Source: Fimenecus sp052298855 (GTDB lineage: Bacteria > Bacillota > Clostridia > Oscillospirales > Acutalibacteraceae). Taken from it: DNA of 64,000 bases. This document shows positions 32,773-41,719 of this stretch, one piece after another. The DNA lies in contig DAVZXP010000007.1 in assembly GCA_052298855.1 (NCBI GenBank), forward strand, positions 94,652-158,651, in the 5' to 3' direction. Positions within the stretch are counted from its first letter, which is position 1; every line of letters begins with the position of its first letter. The notes under the pieces were generated by a model, which was not told where the DNA came from, did no database searches, and saw nothing but the letters and a program-made list of their open reading frames with translations. Made by a program: the position numbers and the translations under genes.

Positions 32773-34027
32773 TTCATTCAGCGAATTTTCACCAAAGCAG
32801 TTGACTCTCCTGACGTGGTGGTGCAAAAACAGTCCTTTCTCATCCTGCGACGCCATTATTTGCGACGGAGCAGTAAGAAGCGGAAAAACGGTGTGTATGT
32901 GTATATCTTTCGTATCTTGGGCATTTTACGGGTTCTCGGACTGCTCGTTTGCCTTTTGCGGAAAGACTGTCACATCACTTCGCCGTAATGTCATTACTCC
33001 GCTTTTGCCTCTGCTTCGTGATTTGGGGTTCAAGTGCGAAGAAAAGGTATCTAAAAATCTGATTGAGATTTCATTCGGAAATATAACAAACAGATTTTAT
33101 CTTTTCGGCGGTAAGGACGAGTCCTCGGCGGCTCTCATTCAAGGTATGACCTTAGCCGGAGTAATGCTCGATGAGGTGGCTCTAATGCCCCGTTCGTTTT
33201 GTGAGCAGGCGATTGCACGTTGCTCGGTTGACGGCTCAAAGCTTTGGTTTAACTGCAACCCCGAAAACCCATCCCATTGGTTTTATAAGGAATGGATAAA
33301 GAAATGTGACAAAAAGAACTGTTTTTATCTGCACTTTGTTATGGAGGACAATCCGTCACTTTCCGAAGAAATGCTTGCGAGGTATAAATCCTTGTACAGC
33401 GGTGCTTTCTATGAAAGATTTGTACTCGGGAAATGGGTTGCCGCCGACGGACTTGTGTATCCGTTTTTCAACGAAAAGTACATATACGAAGTGCCGGATA
33501 GTTTTGATAAGTTCTGCGTCTCGTGTGACTACGGAACAGTCAATCCGACTTCAATGGGGTTATGGGGTAAGCACGGCGAAAGCTGGTACAGGATAGACGA
33601 ATTCTACCACGATTCAAGGCAAAAAGGCTTTCAAATGACCGATGAGGAGTATTACCGTTCACTCGTCTCGCTTGTCGGTAAGAGAAAATTGGAATTTGTT
33701 GTTGTAGATCCGTCTGCGGCTTCGTTTATTGAATGTATCAAGCGACACGGCAAGTTTACCGTGAAAAAGGCGGAAAATGATGTGCTCGCAGGTATTCACA
33801 AGACCTCCGATGCGCTGAAAACAGGAAAAATCAGAATTTGCAAGACCTGTCCCGATATTATAAGAGAATTTTCGCTTTATCGTTGGGATGAGGGTGCAAA
33901 GTATGACGCTCCGAGGAAGGAAAACGATCACGCAATGGATGATATGAGATATTTTACGGCTGCCGTTACAAAAGAAGGTTCAAACGATTTCTTTGCGGTC
34001 AGCCTTGCAAGAGAAAGGAGGCTTTAA
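32753..34027 (+). CDS. Phage terminase large subunit
   Basis: Protein of 424 aa. Walker A is DGAVRSGKT at 39-47, Walker B VMLDE at 137-141 and motif III FNCNPENPSHW follows. The C-terminal RNase-H-like nuclease has SCDYGTVNP, VVDPSAAS and DHAMDD, the expected acidic residues. All motifs are intact, so the motor looks functional. ATG at 32753 is preferred over a frame start at 32648 inside the small-subunit gene; a second ATG at 32762 is possible. Confidence 0.94.
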   Translation: MTAMKLNSFSEFSPKQLTLLTWWCKNSPFSSCDAIICDGAVRSGKTVCMCISFVSWAFYGFSDCSFAFCGKTVTSLRRNVITPLLPLLRDLGFKCEEKVSKNLIEISFGNITNRFYLFGGKDESSAALIQGMTLAGVMLDEVALMPRSFCEQAIARCSVDGSKLWFNCNPENPSHWFYKEWIKKCDKKNCFYLHFVMEDNPSLSEEMLARYKSLYSGAFYERFVLGKWVAADGLVYPFFNEKYIYEVPDSFDKFCVSCDYGTVNPTSMGLWGKHGESWYRIDEFYHDSRQKGFQMTDEEYYRSLVSLVGKRKLEFVVVDPSAASFIECIKRHGKFTVKKAENDVLAGIHKTSDALKTGKIRICKTCPDIIREFSLYRWDEGAKYDAPRKENDHAMDDMRYFTAAVTKEGSNDFFAVSLARERRL

Positions 34028-34028
34028 T

Positions 34029-35198
34029 TTGGCAATATTCAAACAGAAAAAGAAAGCGGCACAAGGCTCTGTGCCTGTGCTTGCAGGAGGTACAAGCAGA
34101 AACTCAAACCGATTTTCGCTTTTGGACAGCTATTCGGCGTTTGACCCGATAAGCAATGCACTTTTTCACAGCCTGCGTGAATCGGTGCCGATTATCGACG
34201 CCGCAATTTATAAGATTTTGAGGCTTATCGGAGGCTTCAAGGTACAGACAACCGATGAACGCTTTGACAGGATTATAGCGGATTTTATAAAGAATGTGCC
34301 TGTCGATTCGGGGCAATGTTCGTTGCAGAGTTTTATTGATGTTTACTTCGACAGGCTTCTGACATACGGCACTTCGGTTGCGGAAATGGTCATTGATGAT
34401 GAGGGCAGGGTCGTCTATCTCTACAATGCACCGCAGGACAGCGTAGTGCTAAAGCGCAACAAAACGGATTTCAGAAAGATTGATGTCTGTTACAGCGAGA
34501 ATTTCGGCTCACAGCCGTTGGAGTTTCAGGACAGAGTTGTTTTTTCAACTCTTAATGCCGAAGCAGGCTCGCTTACGGGCACGTCGATATTGAGAGGCTT
34601 GCCGTTTGTAAGCTCGGTACTTTTGAAAATCTACAATGCGATAGGCGAAAATTGGGACAGGGTAGGCAATGTCAGATTTGCCGTTACCTACAAGCCAAAG
34701 GACGACGCAATGTCGGGCGCTTACGCAAAGGACAGAGCAATGCAGATTGCCGAGGAATGGGGATCTGCTATGAAAAGCTCGGAGGTGCGTGACTTTATCG
34801 CAGTAGGCGATGTAGATGTCAAGGTAATCGGTGCGGATAATCAGGTGCTCGACAGCGAAGTTCCCGTAAGGCAGTTGCTTGAACAGATAATCGCAAAAAT
34901 GGGAATACCGCCGTTTATGCTCGGCCTTTCTTGGTCAACAACGGAGAGAATGGCGGAACAGCAGGCGGACACGCTGACAACGGAGCTTGAGCATTATCGT
35001 CGTGTTTTAACACCGGTTATTGAAAAAATCTGCAAGGCTCATTTAAGGGCTTACGGATATACAAATGATATTGAGGTCGTTTGGGACGATATTACGCTTA
35101 TGGATACGTTGGAGAACGCTAATGCAAGGTATCTCAACGCACAGGCAGATGAAATATACAGTCGTCTTACAGACGGGAAAGGAGGTACGGATGAATAA
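34029..35198 (+). CDS. Phage portal protein
   Basis: Protein of 389 aa. The start is TTG at 34029 with a perfect AAAGGAGG upstream, one base after the terminase stop. The body includes SLTGTSILRGLPFVSS and IAKMGIPPFMLGLSWST, motifs of SPP1/HK97-type portals that form the dodecameric ring through which DNA enters the capsid. Length is that of the shorter portal families. The end overlaps the protease gene by 8 bp. Confidence 0.88.
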   Translation: MAIFKQKKKAAQGSVPVLAGGTSRNSNRFSLLDSYSAFDPISNALFHSLRESVPIIDAAIYKILRLIGGFKVQTTDERFDRIIADFIKNVPVDSGQCSLQSFIDVYFDRLLTYGTSVAEMVIDDEGRVVYLYNAPQDSVVLKRNKTDFRKIDVCYSENFGSQPLEFQDRVVFSTLNAEAGSLTGTSILRGLPFVSSVLLKIYNAIGENWDRVGNVRFAVTYKPKDDAMSGAYAKDRAMQIAEEWGSAMKSSEVRDFIAVGDVDVKVIGADNQVLDSEVPVRQLLEQIIAKMGIPPFMLGLSWSTTERMAEQQADTLTTELEHYRRVLTPVIEKICKAHLRAYGYTNDIEVVWDDITLMDTLENANARYLNAQADEIYSRLTDGKGGTDE

Positions 35199-36165
35199 GA
35201 ATTACGATTCGGCTTTTGAAAAGGAATTGCCCGAAATAACCGAGGAGGACTTGGCGCTTATCAACAGCTTTTCACAGAAAAAGCTCACAAAGAACGATGT
35301 GTTCGTCTTTTCCGTGATACTCTGTGACAATGAGGTTGACAGGGATTTTGAACGCTTCACGGTTGAGTCGATTGAAAAGCTTGCAAAGCTGTTCGTCGGA
35401 AAAACTGCGATTAAAAACCACAGTATGAACAGCGAGGATCAATCGGCGAGAACGTTCAAAACCGAGGTTATCAGAGATGAAGCAAAGCTCAATTCTCTCG
35501 GCGAGCAATATGTTTATTTAAAGGCTTATTGTTACATTCCTAAAATCAAAAAGTATGAAACGCTTATTGAGGAAATACAGACGGGCATTAAAAAAGAAGT
35601 GAGCATCGGATGTTCGGTTGAAAAAAGCGTGTGCTCGGTTTGCTCTAAGGACGTAAGACTCGGAGTGTGTACTCACAAAAAGGGCAGAAAATACAACGGA
35701 CAGCTCTGCTATCACGAGCTTATTTCGCCTACGGATGCGTATGAATGGTCTTTTGTGGCGGTGCCTGCACAGAGAAATGCAGGGGTTACAAAAAAATTTG
35801 ATTTAGGAGAGAAAAGACAGATGAATGATGTGCTTAAAGCTATAAATTCGGCACAGGGAGAAATCACCGTTTCAGCCGAAGAAGCACGTGAAATAGCAAG
35901 CTATATCAACGGTTTAACGGAAAAGGCAAAGGATGCGGAAATATATAGGGAAAGTCTTGAGAATGATACTGTAAAGTGTTTTGCCTTTACAGTAGAAACA
36001 CTCTCGAATGACATTGCAAAAAGCATCTGCGAAGCAATTTCAACCGAAGATTTAAGAAAACTCAACGCAGCACTCAAAGAAAAAAAGAAGTGCTTTGTTG
36101 TGCCTCAGCTTGCAAAGGAAAAACCGGAGAAAAATCCGAATGAAAACTCACAGTTCAGATTTTAA
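35191..36165 (+). CDS. Prohead protease, probably with C-terminal scaffold
   Basis: Protein of 324 aa starting at 35191 behind GGAGG. The N-terminal part has VILCDNEVDRDFERF, AIKNHS (candidate catalytic His 77) and KKEVSIGCSV (candidate serine), then PAQRNAG, the layout of prohead serine proteases. An unusual CxxC cluster (CSVCSKDVRLGVCTH, about residues 140-156) may bind zinc. From about residue 210 the sequence is helical and charged, as in scaffolding domains. The position between portal and capsid genes fits. Confidence 0.72.
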   Translation: MNKNYDSAFEKELPEITEEDLALINSFSQKKLTKNDVFVFSVILCDNEVDRDFERFTVESIEKLAKLFVGKTAIKNHSMNSEDQSARTFKTEVIRDEAKLNSLGEQYVYLKAYCYIPKIKKYETLIEEIQTGIKKEVSIGCSVEKSVCSVCSKDVRLGVCTHKKGRKYNGQLCYHELISPTDAYEWSFVAVPAQRNAGVTKKFDLGEKRQMNDVLKAINSAQGEITVSAEEAREIASYINGLTEKAKDAEIYRESLENDTVKCFAFTVETLSNDIAKSICEAISTEDLRKLNAALKEKKKCFVVPQLAKEKPEKNPNENSQFRF

Positions 36166-36187
36166 TTAAAAGAAAGGAAGTATATTT

Positions 36188-37195
36188 ATGGCAATTTATG
36201 AAAACATTAAACTTGATAAGGGACTTTATTCAACAGGCAAGGGCTTTACCGCAGAGCTTGAAAGCGTTGACCCCTCCGAAAATTACAAGGGAACCTCCAT
36301 TGACGGTCTTGACGCATTTGAAAGACAGCTTAAGCGTTTTGACATCAAGGTAAGCGGTGCAGGCAGCGACACAATCGAAAAGTTCTTCAAAACCACCGAT
36401 TCTGCGGCACTTTTCCCCGAATACGTGGCAAGAGCCGTTAAAAAGGGTAAGGAGGAGGCTGATATTCTTCCGCTTATCGTTGCCGCAAAGACACAGATTA
36501 ACGGTATGGATTACAGAACAATCGCTTCTGTTCCGACAAAGGCGGAAAAGGAGCTCAAGGACGTTGCGGAGGGTGCTGTCATTCCCGAAACAAGCGTGAA
36601 TGTGCAGTCAAATCTCGTAAAGCTCAAAAAGAGAGGCAGAGTGCTCGTCGCTTCCTATGAGGCTCTGCGCTTCCAAAGACTTGATTTGTTTACGGTTATG
36701 CTCAAACAGATAGGCGCATATATCGCTACAACTCAGCTCAATGACGCAGTTACCGTAATCACAGACGGCGACGGTAATGATAATGCCGCAAAAGCAACGG
36801 CTGTTGCAAAGGTAGGCGAGATTACATATCAGGACCTTGTTAATTTCTGGAACGGTTTTGATCCGTACTCACTTAACACAATGATTGTTTCTCCTGATGT
36901 TGCGGCTAAAATCCTTGTTCTTCCTGAGATGAAGGACGCTGTCGCAGGTCTTAATTTCCACGGCACGGGCAAGGTTGTTACACCTCTCGGCGCAAAGCTT
37001 CTTAAAAGCTCTGCCGTAGCTTCGGGCAAGATTATCGGTCTTGATAAGAACTATGCGCTTGAAATGGTACAGGCAGGCGGTATTACAACCGAGTACGATA
37101 AACTCATTGACCGTCAGCTTGAACGTGCGGCAATTACCGAGATTTCGGGCTTTGCAAAAATCTTTACAGATGCGTCAAAGGTTTTGACCGTCTAA
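36188..37195 (+). CDS. Phage major capsid protein (HK97 fold)
   Basis: Protein of 335 aa. Features include DGLDAFERQLKRFDI near the N-terminus, LFPEYVARAVKKG, and a long alpha/beta body with VASYEALRFQRLDLF, fitting HK97-type capsid proteins of siphophages. AAAGGAAG lies upstream. It follows the protease gene by 22 bp and is probably its cleavage substrate. The frame is undamaged. Confidence 0.85.
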   Translation: MAIYENIKLDKGLYSTGKGFTAELESVDPSENYKGTSIDGLDAFERQLKRFDIKVSGAGSDTIEKFFKTTDSAALFPEYVARAVKKGKEEADILPLIVAAKTQINGMDYRTIASVPTKAEKELKDVAEGAVIPETSVNVQSNLVKLKKRGRVLVASYEALRFQRLDLFTVMLKQIGAYIATTQLNDAVTVITDGDGNDNAAKATAVAKVGEITYQDLVNFWNGFDPYSLNTMIVSPDVAAKILVLPEMKDAVAGLNFHGTGKVVTPLGAKLLKSSAVASGKIIGLDKNYALEMVQAGGITTEYDKLIDRQLERAAITEISGFAKIFTDASKVLTV

Positions 37196-37208
37196 GCGGA
37201 GGTATAAA

Positions 37209-37571
37209 ATGATTGATGTTGTCAAGGTCGCAAAGGCAGTAAGAAAAATTATGAATCTTTCAGAGGACGATACATTTGATATTATGCCGACTGTTTCGGT
37301 GGCTTGCGCCCAGCTTACCGAAAGACTTAAAAAGACAGAAAACTCAAAAGACCCGAGAGTTATCAATGCGGCGGTATACTTGAGTTATTACAGGCTTCTT
37401 TTACGCAATGCGGCGCAGGACGACACACCTACTTCCTTTAAGGCGGGAGATGTTACGATTTCTCAAAGTCCTGCTCTCGCACTTGAAAAGGCTTCGGTAT
37501 TGCGTGATGAGTCGATTATCGCCGCCGCACCGTTGCTCGAGGATATGGATTTTGTGTTTAGGCAGGTGTAA
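37209..37571 (+). CDS. Putative head-tail connector protein (120 aa)
   Basis: Small, mostly helical protein right after the capsid gene, at the usual place of a head-tail adaptor (gp6/gp15-like). The sequence alone does not prove this; features are INAAVYLSYYRLLLRN in the middle and a short beta region (FKAGDVTISQS). GGAGG lies 8 nt before the ATG. Confidence 0.6.
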   Translation: MIDVVKVAKAVRKIMNLSEDDTFDIMPTVSVACAQLTERLKKTENSKDPRVINAAVYLSYYRLLLRNAAQDDTPTSFKAGDVTISQSPALALEKASVLRDESIIAAAPLLEDMDFVFRQV

Positions 37572-37576
37572 TAAGT

Positions 37577-37927
37577 ATGAGAAAATCGGACAGCTTGGAG
37601 AGCCTGCTTAAAAGGTACGGAAGATCCGTATATATCACAAGCGAAAAGCTCAATTCGGAAATATTCAACGCTCTTGTGCAGCCGTTGAGATACAAAAACA
37701 AGATGTATGTTGCAGGCACAAATACCGAAATAGGTCTTGCCGAGGAAAACTATTATCTTTACATAGGTCCTGCTGACAAGGATTTGAGGAAAATGGGCTC
37801 TTCCGTGACTCTCTATACGGCAGACGGTAAAAGTTATGAGGTGCAAAAGAGCGAGAAGATATATAACGGCGAAAACGTTTGGTATATATGGGCGGTAATC
37901 AAGGAAAAGGTGGGCACTGAAATTTGA
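37577..37927 (+). CDS. Putative head-completion (stopper) protein (116 aa)
   Basis: Beta-rich protein, e.g. MYVAGTNTEIGLAEENYYLY and SSVTLYTADGKSYEV, in the position of a head stopper/closure protein. AGGTG is upstream, 6 bp after the previous gene. The next gene starts inside its stop codon. The role rests on position and fold impression only. Confidence 0.55.
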   Translation: MRKSDSLESLLKRYGRSVYITSEKLNSEIFNALVQPLRYKNKMYVAGTNTEIGLAEENYYLYIGPADKDLRKMGSSVTLYTADGKSYEVQKSEKIYNGENVWYIWAVIKEKVGTEI

Positions 37928-38358
37928 ATGCAAACAATATAATTGATGAGGTCAAGGCGGCGGCAGCTGCGACGAGCGAGGTCAGTCATTTTCCCGTAAA
38001 TGTCGTTGAGGCACATACGCTCAGGGGGAATATCCCGAAATTTGACGTAATACCGTGCATATGCATCGGAATTAAGTCGTTTGTCTACGGCGAATTATTG
38101 ACGACTGACGCGGCAGACGGAGGGACTGTTATTTCCGGAACACGTCAGCATACAGGCTGTGTGAGTATAGGGATTTTTTTCGAAAAGACGTCACAGCCGA
38201 AGGAAATGTATAACCTGTTCAATATCCTTTGTTCGAAATTGCTGAGTGCGGATAATCAAAACCGAATTGTAAAAATTGAGCACGGCGGCGTTGAGTATGA
38301 CAGAACCTATGACGCCCTTGTTCTTCGAGGAAATGTAACCGAAAGCACGATAGAGTAA
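37924..38358 (+). CDS. Putative head-tail joining / tail-completion protein (144 aa)
   Basis: The start is TTG at 37924, overlapping the preceding stop by 4 bp. The protein mixes helices and strands (FDVIPCICIGIKSFVYGELL), with a C-terminal IEHGGVEYDRTYDALVLRGN, recalling tail terminator or minor structural proteins. It is the last gene before a perfect terminator; no tail tube, tape measure, tail fibre, holin or lysin gene follows. Confidence 0.5.
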   Translation: MNANNIIDEVKAAAAATSEVSHFPVNVVEAHTLRGNIPKFDVIPCICIGIKSFVYGELLTTDAADGGTVISGTRQHTGCVSIGIFFEKTSQPKEMYNLFNILCSKLLSADNQNRIVKIEHGGVEYDRTYDALVLRGNVTESTIE

Positions 38359-38366
38359 TATTAACA

Positions 38367-38403
38367 AAAATCTCCTGTGTTGTTGAGCACGGGAGATTTT
38401 TTT
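38367..38403 (+). terminator. Terminator of the phage head module
   Basis: 13-bp stem AAAATCTCCTGTG / CACGGGAGATTTT with one G-T pair, then more T. It ends the packaging/capsid operon cleanly. Confidence 0.85.
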
Positions 38404-38488
38404 GTCAAAGAAGGCACTTTTTGGTATATTTACACAAAAGTCACTCGCAAAGTTCGTTCATTTATTGAATAAAATAGTCAAAGATTAC

Positions 38489-38517
38489 TTGAATTTTTTT
38501 TGGGATTTTGATAAAAT
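38489..38517 (+). promoter_or_regulatory. Promoter of the glycogen operon
   Basis: -35 TTGAAT, 17-bp spacer, -10 TAAAAT, 31 bp before the glgB start. Confidence 0.55.
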
Positions 38518-38548
38518 AATTAAGATAATGAATATAGAGGTAGTGTTT

Positions 38549-40453
38549 ATGTCAAAAACCTATGTTAAAAAAGAAGAGAAAGAGCGTGCAGTACCGCTTT
38601 ACCTTTTTCACGAGGGAAGTAACTCTCACGCTTATGAATATTTCGGCGCACACAGGAAAACGAAGAATTCTGTTGTTTTCAGAGTGTGGGCACCCGATGC
38701 CGAGGCTGTCGGTTTAGTAGGCGATTTTAACGATTGGGACGTAAAGGCAACACCTATGACTGCGCTTCCGAAATCGGGAGGAGTATGGGAGTGTGTAGTT
38801 GACGGCATAAAGCAGTTCGACTCATACAAATTTGCCATAACCGCAAAGTCGGGTAATATTGTTCTAAAATGCGATCCGTACGCTTTTCATTCCGAGACAA
38901 GACCCGGTACTGCCTCAAAGTTCTATGAAATTGAGGGTTGCCATGAGTGGAAAGACGATAAGTGGATTGAAAAACGCAATTCCTCAAACATTTATTCCTC
39001 TCCGATAAACATATACGAGGTTCACGCAGGCTCTTGGAAACAACACGAGGACGGTAATTTCTATTCATACAGGGATTTGGCGAACGAGCTTATCCCTTAT
39101 GTTAAGAAAATGGGATATACTCACATTGAGTTTATGCCGCTTACGGAATATCCGTTTGACGGAAGCTGGGGCTATCAGGTAACGGGCTATTTTTCCGCAA
39201 CCTCACGCTACGGCACACCCGAGGACTTGATGTATCTTGTTGACAAATGTCACGAAGCGGGTATCGGCGTTATTCTTGACTGGGTACCGGCGCATTTTCC
39301 GAAGGACGAGCACGGCCTTTATGAATTTGACGGCTCTCCGCTTTATGAATACGCGGACCCGAGAAAGGGCGAGCATTACGGCTGGGGAACAAGAGTATTT
39401 GACTTCGGCAGAAATGAAGTTCGCTCATTCCTTATGTCGAGTGCAACATTTTGGCTTAAAGAATTTCATCTTGACGGCATAAGAATTGACGCAGTAGCTT
39501 CAATGCTCTACCTTGACTATGACCGCAAGGACGGCGAATGGGTTGCAAATAAAAACGGCGGACGTGAAAATTTAGAAGCGGTTGAATTCTTGCAGACGCT
39601 CAACGAGCATATTTTTGCAGAATTTCCGCACGCTATGATGATTGCCGAGGAAAGCACCTCCTGGCCGATGGTTTCGAAGCCCGTTTATATGGGCGGACTC
39701 GGCTTCAATTTTAAATGGAATATGGGCTGGATGAACGATATTTTGCGTTACTTCAGTCTTGACGGCATACACCGAAAGTATAATCACGATTGCATTACTT
39801 TTTCAATGTTCTATGCTTTTTCGGAGAATTTTGTCCTTCCGATTTCACACGATGAGGTTGTTCACGGTAAATGCTCACTTATAAACAAAATGCCCGGCAG
39901 TTATGACGAAAAATTTGCGGGCGTCAGGGCGTTTGTAGGCTATATGATGGCTCATCCCGGTAAAAAGCTTATGTTTATGGGCTCTGAATTCGGGCAGTTT
40001 ATCGAATGGAATTATGAAAAAGGACTCGATTGGCTGTTGCTCGGCTTCGATAAACATTGTCAGCTTCAATCATATTTCAAGGCAGTAAATGAATTTTATA
40101 AGAAAAACTCTCCTATGTGGCAGATTGATTATTCTTGGGAAGGCTTTTCGTGGATTTCATCGGACGACAGCGACAACTCGGTTATCGCTTTCAGAAGAAT
40201 GGACGAAAAGGGCAAGGAAGTAATCGTTGTCTGCAACTTTACGAATGTTGAAAGGCAGGAATACAGAATAGGTATTCCGCACAAGGGTAAATATAAAATA
40301 GTATTCAACTCCGATGACGAGTGCTACGGAGGTACGGGCAAGGGAGACAAAGGTGTTATTCATACGGAAAGTATCAATATGCACGGATTTGAACAAAGTA
40401 TTTCTCTTGATTTACCGCCTATGACGACAATTTATTTGAAAAAGACAAGATAA
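38549..40453 (+). CDS. glgB: 1,4-alpha-glucan branching enzyme
   Basis: Protein of 634 aa. An N-terminal CBM48 domain (VFRVWAPDAEAVGLVGDFND) is followed by a GH13 barrel: EFHLDGIRIDAVASMLY with the nucleophile Asp, MIAEESTSWP with the acid/base Glu, and PISHDEVVHGK. It introduces alpha-1,6 branches into glycogen. The start ATG at 38549 has AGAGG upstream and gives a normal length; an open frame extends to 38402 without support. First gene of glgB-glgC-glgD-glgA. Confidence 0.96.
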   Translation: MSKTYVKKEEKERAVPLYLFHEGSNSHAYEYFGAHRKTKNSVVFRVWAPDAEAVGLVGDFNDWDVKATPMTALPKSGGVWECVVDGIKQFDSYKFAITAKSGNIVLKCDPYAFHSETRPGTASKFYEIEGCHEWKDDKWIEKRNSSNIYSSPINIYEVHAGSWKQHEDGNFYSYRDLANELIPYVKKMGYTHIEFMPLTEYPFDGSWGYQVTGYFSATSRYGTPEDLMYLVDKCHEAGIGVILDWVPAHFPKDEHGLYEFDGSPLYEYADPRKGEHYGWGTRVFDFGRNEVRSFLMSSATFWLKEFHLDGIRIDAVASMLYLDYDRKDGEWVANKNGGRENLEAVEFLQTLNEHIFAEFPHAMMIAEESTSWPMVSKPVYMGGLGFNFKWNMGWMNDILRYFSLDGIHRKYNHDCITFSMFYAFSENFVLPISHDEVVHGKCSLINKMPGSYDEKFAGVRAFVGYMMAHPGKKLMFMGSEFGQFIEWNYEKGLDWLLLGFDKHCQLQSYFKAVNEFYKKNSPMWQIDYSWEGFSWISSDDSDNSVIAFRRMDEKGKEVIVVCNFTNVERQEYRIGIPHKGKYKIVFNSDDECYGGTGKGDKGVIHTESINMHGFEQSISLDLPPMTTIYLKKTR

Positions 40454-40500
40454 AATATATACTACCGAATATCTTTTCTTAAATCCAAGGAGGAATTTTT

Positions 40501-41718
40501 ATGGCACGCAAAATGGAATGTATTGCGATGCTTCTTGCAGGCGGACAGGGCTCAAGACTCGGCGTACTGACCAAGAATATCGCCAAACCCGCAGTTCCCT
40601 ACGGCGGTAAGTACAGAATTATCGACTTTCCGCTTTCAAACTGCGTAAACTCAGGTATAACGACTGTCGGCGTACTCACGCAGTATCAACCGCTTGAGCT
40701 TAACGATTATATAGGCAACGGTCAGCCGTGGGACCTTGACCGTGCGCACGGCGGAGTACATATGCTCTCTCCGTATCAGCAGATTAAAGGCATGGAGTGG
40801 TACAAAGGTACCGCAAACGCAATTTATCAGAACATAAACTTTATCGACCGTTATAATCCCGAATATGTCGCTGTGCTTTCGGGCGACCATATATACAAAA
40901 TGGATTATAACAAGATGCTTGAATATCATAAAAAGAATAATGCTGCGTGTACAATCGCAATGCTTGAGGTTCCGTGGGAGGATGCAAGCCGTTTCGGTCT
41001 TATGGTGCTTAATGACGATAATTCAATCGCCGAATTTCAGGAAAAACCGAAAAATCCCACAAGCAATAAGGCGTCTATGGGCGTTTACATATTCACTTGG
41101 TCAAAGCTTCGTCAGTACCTTATCGACGATGAGAACAATCCGGAATCCTCCAACGATTTCGGACATGATGTAATTCCTGCAATGCACAATGCGGGGGAGA
41201 GAATGTTTGCATATCTCTTTGACGGCTATTGGAAAGACGTCGGAACGATAGACTCGCTTTGGGAGGCTAACCTTGACCTTCTCAATCCTAAGGTTGACCT
41301 TGATTTGTCGGACACAAGCTGGAAGATTTACTCAAAAACTCCCGTTGCGCCTCCGCAGTATATCGCACCGTGTGCAGATATTCAGAATTCAATGGTAGCC
41401 GAGGGCTCAAAGGTGTTCGGTCACGTTGACTATTCAATTCTCTTTGACAATGTTACGGTTGAAGAGGGTGCAAAGGTTCGTTATTCGATAATTATGCCCG
41501 GTGCTACAATTAAAGCAGGTGCGGACGTCGAGTATTCAATCGTTGCCGAAAATTCCGTTATAGGCGAAAAAGCGACTGTCGGCTCACGTCCCGAGGACAG
41601 TGAAAACAGAGCCGAGTGGGGTATTGCCGTAGTCGGAGCAAATGTCAATGTAGGTGACGGTGCAAAGGTTAATCCCAAAGAAATGATTGACTCGGACAGA
41701 GTAAAGGAGGCTGAGTGA
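40501..41718 (+). CDS. glgC: Glucose-1-phosphate adenylyltransferase
   Basis: Protein of 405 aa making ADP-glucose. The N-terminal MLLAGGQGSRLGVLTKNIAK motif is the nucleotide-binding loop and includes the regulatory/catalytic residues; YIFTWSKLRQYL and GYWKDVGTIDSLWEANLDLL are conserved. The C-terminal part forms the left-handed beta-helix. AAGGAGG precedes the ATG. It is followed after 1 bp by glgD, its partner subunit in Firmicutes. Confidence 0.96.
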   Translation: MARKMECIAMLLAGGQGSRLGVLTKNIAKPAVPYGGKYRIIDFPLSNCVNSGITTVGVLTQYQPLELNDYIGNGQPWDLDRAHGGVHMLSPYQQIKGMEWYKGTANAIYQNINFIDRYNPEYVAVLSGDHIYKMDYNKMLEYHKKNNAACTIAMLEVPWEDASRFGLMVLNDDNSIAEFQEKPKNPTSNKASMGVYIFTWSKLRQYLIDDENNPESSNDFGHDVIPAMHNAGERMFAYLFDGYWKDVGTIDSLWEANLDLLNPKVDLDLSDTSWKIYSKTPVAPPQYIAPCADIQNSMVAEGSKVFGHVDYSILFDNVTVEEGAKVRYSIIMPGATIKAGADVEYSIVAENSVIGEKATVGSRPEDSENRAEWGIAVVGANVNVGDGAKVNPKEMIDSDRVKEAE

Positions 41719-41719
41719 T

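Noticed and set aside
32187..38403. Complete prophage
   Set aside because: No integrase, repressor, replication, tail, holin or lysin genes are found in or around the module.
38402..38548. N-terminal extension of GlgB by 49 residues
   Set aside because: It runs through the phage-module terminator and the glgB promoter; the ATG at 38549 gives normal length.
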